Source: Candidatus Sumerlaeota bacterium
GTDB lineage: Bacteria; Sumerlaeota; Sumerlaeia; JADFCT01
Direction: 5' to 3'
Assembly: GCA_017161665.1 (NCBI GenBank)
Contig: JADFCT010000159.1
Span: forward strand, 1-8,378
DNA: 8,378 bases
Both the position numbers and the translations under genes were made by a program. Under the pieces are notes generated by a model, which saw nothing but the letters and a program-made list of their open reading frames with translations, made no database searches and had not been told where the DNA came from. Shown one piece after another: positions 6,942 to 8,378 of the stretch. Numbering within the stretch: position 1 is the first letter of the stretch; the number at the start of each line of letters is the position of its first letter.

Positions 6942-7041
6942 TCAAGAATGAGTTGGTCATGAGCGGCCTTCGGCGCTCACAACAAATGATGAAAAAGGCG
7001 TCGGGGCGCGGCGCCGCTGTCTTATCAGGCCCGCGCCGACG
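6942..7041. repeat. composite intergenic element, copy 1 (compact)
   Basis: Beginning 11 bases after the lipoprotein stop, this copy has the left flank TCAAGAATGAGTTGGTCAT (6942-6960). A hairpin TGAGCG/CGCTCA (6960-6965 with 6974-6979) has a UUCG-containing loop. The right flank ACAACAAATGATGAAAA (6979-6995) follows. A second GC-rich hairpin pairs GGCGCGG (7005-7011) with CCGCGCC (7031-7037) around a 19-base loop, extended by CGTC/GACG (6999-7002 with 7038-7041). The flanks recur at 7921-7972 and the second hairpin recurs at 8249-8281. No T-run follows either hairpin. It may be a dispersed repeat or a 3'-end element. Confidence 0.6.
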
Positions 7042-7059
7042 GCTTGCCCTGGACAAATC

Positions 7060-7078
7060 CATGGGCCAGACGCCCATG
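7060..7078. repeat. hairpin in the lipoprotein-membrane protein intergenic region
   Basis: CATGGGC (7060-7066) and GCCCATG (7072-7078) form a perfect 7-bp stem with the loop CAGAC. It follows the composite element, has no T-run, and lies about 80 bases before the next start. Its role is unknown. Confidence 0.35.
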
Positions 7079-7156
7079 TCTCTCCCCGGCCTGATGAATC
7101 GTTTCACCGGACCAGGTTGAGCGCTTGGTAAAAACAAATCATGAAAGGTGAAATTC

Positions 7157-7420
7157 ATGAATACCCCGCAAAAGAGTATCACCCTGGTGTTTCTTGTTTT
7201 TTTTTGGCTGAGCGCTCTGTGGTGTCCCTGGGAGTTATCTGACGGCCTCAGTCACATGGACACCACCAAGTATTCCCCCATCTTCAAGGCGCCCACCGGC
7301 GGGACATGGCAGAAAAGGCGTCCATCGGCGAACATCGCCTATACATGGGGCTTTTTGCTCGTCAATTATGGCATATTCATGCTGTTGGTCGCCGATCCTA
7401 AAAAGTCACAATCCGTTTAA
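7157..7420 (+). CDS. small two-helix membrane protein, unknown function
   Basis: An 87-residue protein. A first hydrophobic helix (about 8-23, LVFLVFFWLSALW) is followed by CPWE, a polar loop with KYSPIFKAPTGG (39-50), and then a second helix (about 62-81, IAYTWGFLLVNYGIFMLLVA) ending in a short basic tail. The layout of helix, PW, Y-x-PIF-x-x-P loop and helix resembles small inner-membrane proteins of unknown function in other bacteria. I know this as a general pattern rather than a named family. The chosen start is the ATG at 7157, with AGGTG at 7146-7150 six bases upstream. A GTG at 7148 in frame would add three residues. The first helix may also act as an uncleaved signal anchor. It sits alone between two intergenic regions and has no visible link to its neighbours. 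Confidence 0.65.
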   Translation: MNTPQKSITLVFLVFFWLSALWCPWELSDGLSHMDTTKYSPIFKAPTGGTWQKRRPSANIAYTWGFLLVNYGIFMLLVADPKKSQSV

Positions 7421-7460
7421 GGATAGCGACTTAGATCTTTTCCCATGGGATTGACCCGCA

Positions 7461-7488
7461 TTGACAGCGCTCACAATCCTTGCATTCT
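7461..7488 (+). promoter_or_regulatory. possible promoter for the Dabb gene
   Basis: TTGACA (7461-7466) is a perfect -35 hexamer. A weak -10, CATTCT (7483-7488, 3 of 6 consensus bases), follows after a 16-base spacer. This leaves about 110 bases to the start at 7599. The weak -10 keeps confidence low. Confidence 0.22.
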
Positions 7489-7598
7489 GGCGGCGGCCAA
7501 ACTACAGGACCGGCGGGCGCGGTCAAAAACGGGATTGTTTCTGATTGAAGGGGGGTATGGTGCGGGGTTTTGAGGGATCTGACACAAGGAGTCTTTCG

Positions 7599-7898
7599 AT
7601 GGTCAAACATGTGTTGCTGCTGAAGGCCAAATCCGGCAAGACGCCGGAAGAGGCCGAGGCTCTGTTCGCGGCCCTGGCGGGGCTGGTGGGAAAGATCGAT
7701 GGGTTGATTGATTTCGCCGGCGGCGCGGACATCACCGCCGGCGCCCGGTCGCAGGGCTATACGCATGGATTTGTCATGACCCTGACGAGTCCCGAAGCGG
7801 TGGCGGCCTATCTGCCGCATCCCGAACACCAGAAGGTCGCGGCCCTGGTTCGGGAATTCAGTTCTGACCGGATCGTTCTGGATTTCGAGTGTGAGTAA
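7599..7898 (+). CDS. Dabb (stress-responsive alpha/beta-barrel) domain protein
   Basis: A 99-residue single-domain protein of the ferredoxin-like, dimeric alpha/beta barrel (Dabb) family. It opens with the typical VKHVLLLKAK strand. A helix follows (TPEEAEALFAALAGLVGKI, 15-33), then an IDFAGGADI strand. The family's GYTHGFVMTLTSPEAVAAYL and HPEHQKV segments come next, with the HP-x-H signature around 74-77. It ends in a DRIVLDFE strand. Members are mostly uncharacterised small cytoplasmic proteins, some stress-induced. A few relatives are enzymes of aromatic or polyketide chemistry, and nothing here points to one substrate. AGGAG (7587-7591) lies seven bases before the ATG at 7599. The frame is open to 7545 but without a ribosome-binding site, and the Dabb fold begins at MVKH. 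It has no operon partner; a composite repeat element follows its stop. Confidence 0.88.
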   Translation: MVKHVLLLKAKSGKTPEEAEALFAALAGLVGKIDGLIDFAGGADITAGARSQGYTHGFVMTLTSPEAVAAYLPHPEHQKVAALVREFSSDRIVLDFECE

Positions 7899-7920
7899 GG
7901 GCGCGATTCGAATAATTCTT

Positions 7921-7985
7921 TCACGAATGAGTTATCCATGTCCTAAAAAATGGACACAATAAATGATGAAAATGACGCTGGGGCG
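7921..7985. repeat. composite intergenic element, copy 2, left part
   Basis: Starting 23 bases after the Dabb stop, this copy has TCACGAATGAGTTATCCAT (7921-7939). A hairpin TGTCC/GGACA (7939-7943 with 7952-7956) has an A-rich loop, followed by ACAATAAATGATGAAAA (7956-7972) and TGACGCTGGGGCG (7973-7985). It aligns with 6942-7008. The flanks are nearly identical, but the hairpin arms differ in sequence while still pairing. A T-run at 8002-8010 follows further on, although no GC stem sits directly before it. Confidence 0.6.
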
Positions 7986-8012
7986 GGACGCGGTGGAATC
8001 TGTTTTTTTTTG

Positions 8013-8045
8013 AACCATGAAGAATAGAAGGAAAAAAAGATGGTT
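8013..8045. repeat. short inverted repeat around a purine-rich tract
   Basis: AACCAT (8013-8018) and ATGGTT (8040-8045) flank a purine-rich stretch of GAAGAATAGAAGG type. Purine-rich tracts next to CGCAAAGG-type repeats are, in my experience, common in intergenic DNA of several uncultivated anaerobic lineages. No function is known. Confidence 0.3.
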
Positions 8046-8070
8046 GCGCTAAACGCCAAGGCGCGATGAC

Positions 8071-8260
8071 TTCTTTTTCAAACGCAAAGGCGCTATGACG
8101 CAAAGCACGCCGGGGCGCGGCGGCGATGGCTGTTTTTTCAAATGCCAAGGCGCAAAGGCGCTATGACGCAAAGCACGCCGGGGCGCGGCGCGATGGCTGT
8201 TTTTTCAAATGCCAAGGCGCAAAGGCGCTATGACGCAAAGCACGCGGAGGCGCGGAGGCC
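8071..8260. repeat. tandem repeat array, about three units of 60-67 bp
   Basis: Unit A is 8071-8130 (60 bp), unit B 8131-8197 (67 bp) and unit C 8198-8260 (diverging after 8245). Units B and C are identical over their first 48 bases. Unit A lacks an 8-base TGCCAAGG segment and has one extra base. Each unit runs T-tract, CAAATGCCAAGGCG, CAAAGGCGCTATGACG, CAAAGCACGC, then GGGGCGCGG. A partial degenerate copy precedes the array (8046-8070). In-frame translation of this DNA gives a low-complexity peptide and is not a gene. No spacers separate the units, so this is not a CRISPR array. Confidence 0.85.
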
Positions 8261-8281
8261 ATACCCTATAAGGCCCGCGCC
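8249..8281. repeat. GC-rich hairpin shared with copy 1 of the composite element
   Basis: GGCGCGG (8249-8255) pairs perfectly with CCGCGCC (8275-8281) across a 19-base loop. The same arms and the same loop length occur at 7005-7037. The end of the loop also matches: TATAAGGC at 8267-8274 against TATCAGGC at 7023-7030. It is probably the right end of element copy 2, separated from its left part by the repeat array. Confidence 0.6.
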
Positions 8282-8296
8282 CCAGGAGCCAAACAT

Positions 8297-8368
8297 CCGC
8301 CAAGCCCCGATAGGGGTGGCACATAATAGCCCAGGGTGGAGCGACCGATAGGGAGCGGAGCCCTGGGT
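8297..8368. repeat. REP-like double-hairpin intergenic element
   Basis: The first hairpin pairs GCCA (8299-8302) with TGGC (8317-8320) and CCCC (8305-8308) with GGGG (8313-8316), around a GATA loop with a 2-base bulge. The second pairs CCCAGGG (8330-8336) with CCCTGGG (8361-8367) and has a GGAGCG-rich interior. GATAGGG recurs in both (8309-8315 and 8347-8353). This arrangement resembles palindromic dispersed repeats seen many times per genome in some anaerobic bacteria. Copy number cannot be judged from this window. Confidence 0.55.
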
Positions 8369-8378
8369 CAGAGAACAA

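Noticed and set aside
8071..8260. Possible CRISPR array
   Set aside because: The units are contiguous 60-67 bp tandem repeats without unique spacers, and no cas genes are nearby.
8142..8351. A 69-codon open frame across the tandem repeats
   Set aside because: It is a translation of the CGCAAAGG-type repeat units and runs into the double-hairpin element. It has no ribosome-binding site and gives the low-complexity NAKAQRRYDAKH peptide typical of miscalled repeat DNA.

Overview
The window most likely comes from an anaerobic, moderately GC-rich bacterium that can metabolise H2. It has Gram-negative-style lipoprotein sorting, good Shine-Dalgarno sites and intergenic repeats of a kind common in uncultivated anaerobes. 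I cannot place it to a phylum with confidence. The composition of the repeats at the right end makes a Hydrogenedentota, Planctomycetota or similar lineage a reasonable guess, but it is only a guess.

Layout. Positions 1-526 hold no gene I can support. They contain a weak terminator-like hairpin near 182-199 and then an AT-rich stretch dense in TCGA. A promoter follows at 527-555, and its 17-base spacer is filled by a 9-bp inverted repeat that looks like an operator. Three same-strand genes follow. They encode a NuoE-like [2Fe-2S] subunit (727-1266), a 1039-residue fusion of a HydB/NuoF-type NADH/FMN subunit with a GltD/NfnB-type FAD/NADPH subunit (1263-4382, ATGA overlap), and a 590-residue multi-cluster [FeFe] hydrogenase (4407-6179). 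A strong intrinsic terminator at 6216-6266 closes this operon.

The three operon genes form a soluble NAD(P)-linked [FeFe] hydrogenase of the Hnd/HydABC type. NADH reacts at the FMN of the NuoF module, and H2 is made or used at the H-cluster. The NuoE and hydrogenase [2Fe-2S]/[4Fe-4S] clusters provide the wiring. The fused GltD-like module adds an FAD and a second dinucleotide site with NADP-type arginines. The complex could therefore join the H2, NAD(H), NADP(H) and probably ferredoxin pools, possibly by electron bifurcation or confurcation. The hydEFG maturases are not in this window.

Downstream are three small, apparently unrelated genes: an unknown lipoprotein (6377-6931), a small two-helix membrane protein (7157-7420) and a Dabb (stress-responsive alpha/beta barrel) protein (7599-7898). 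The 3' flanks of the lipoprotein and Dabb genes carry two copies of the same composite intergenic element. The copies have conserved flanks around hairpins whose stems differ in sequence but still pair. In the second copy a 60-67 bp tandem repeat array appears to have expanded inside the element. The window ends in a REP-like double-hairpin element.
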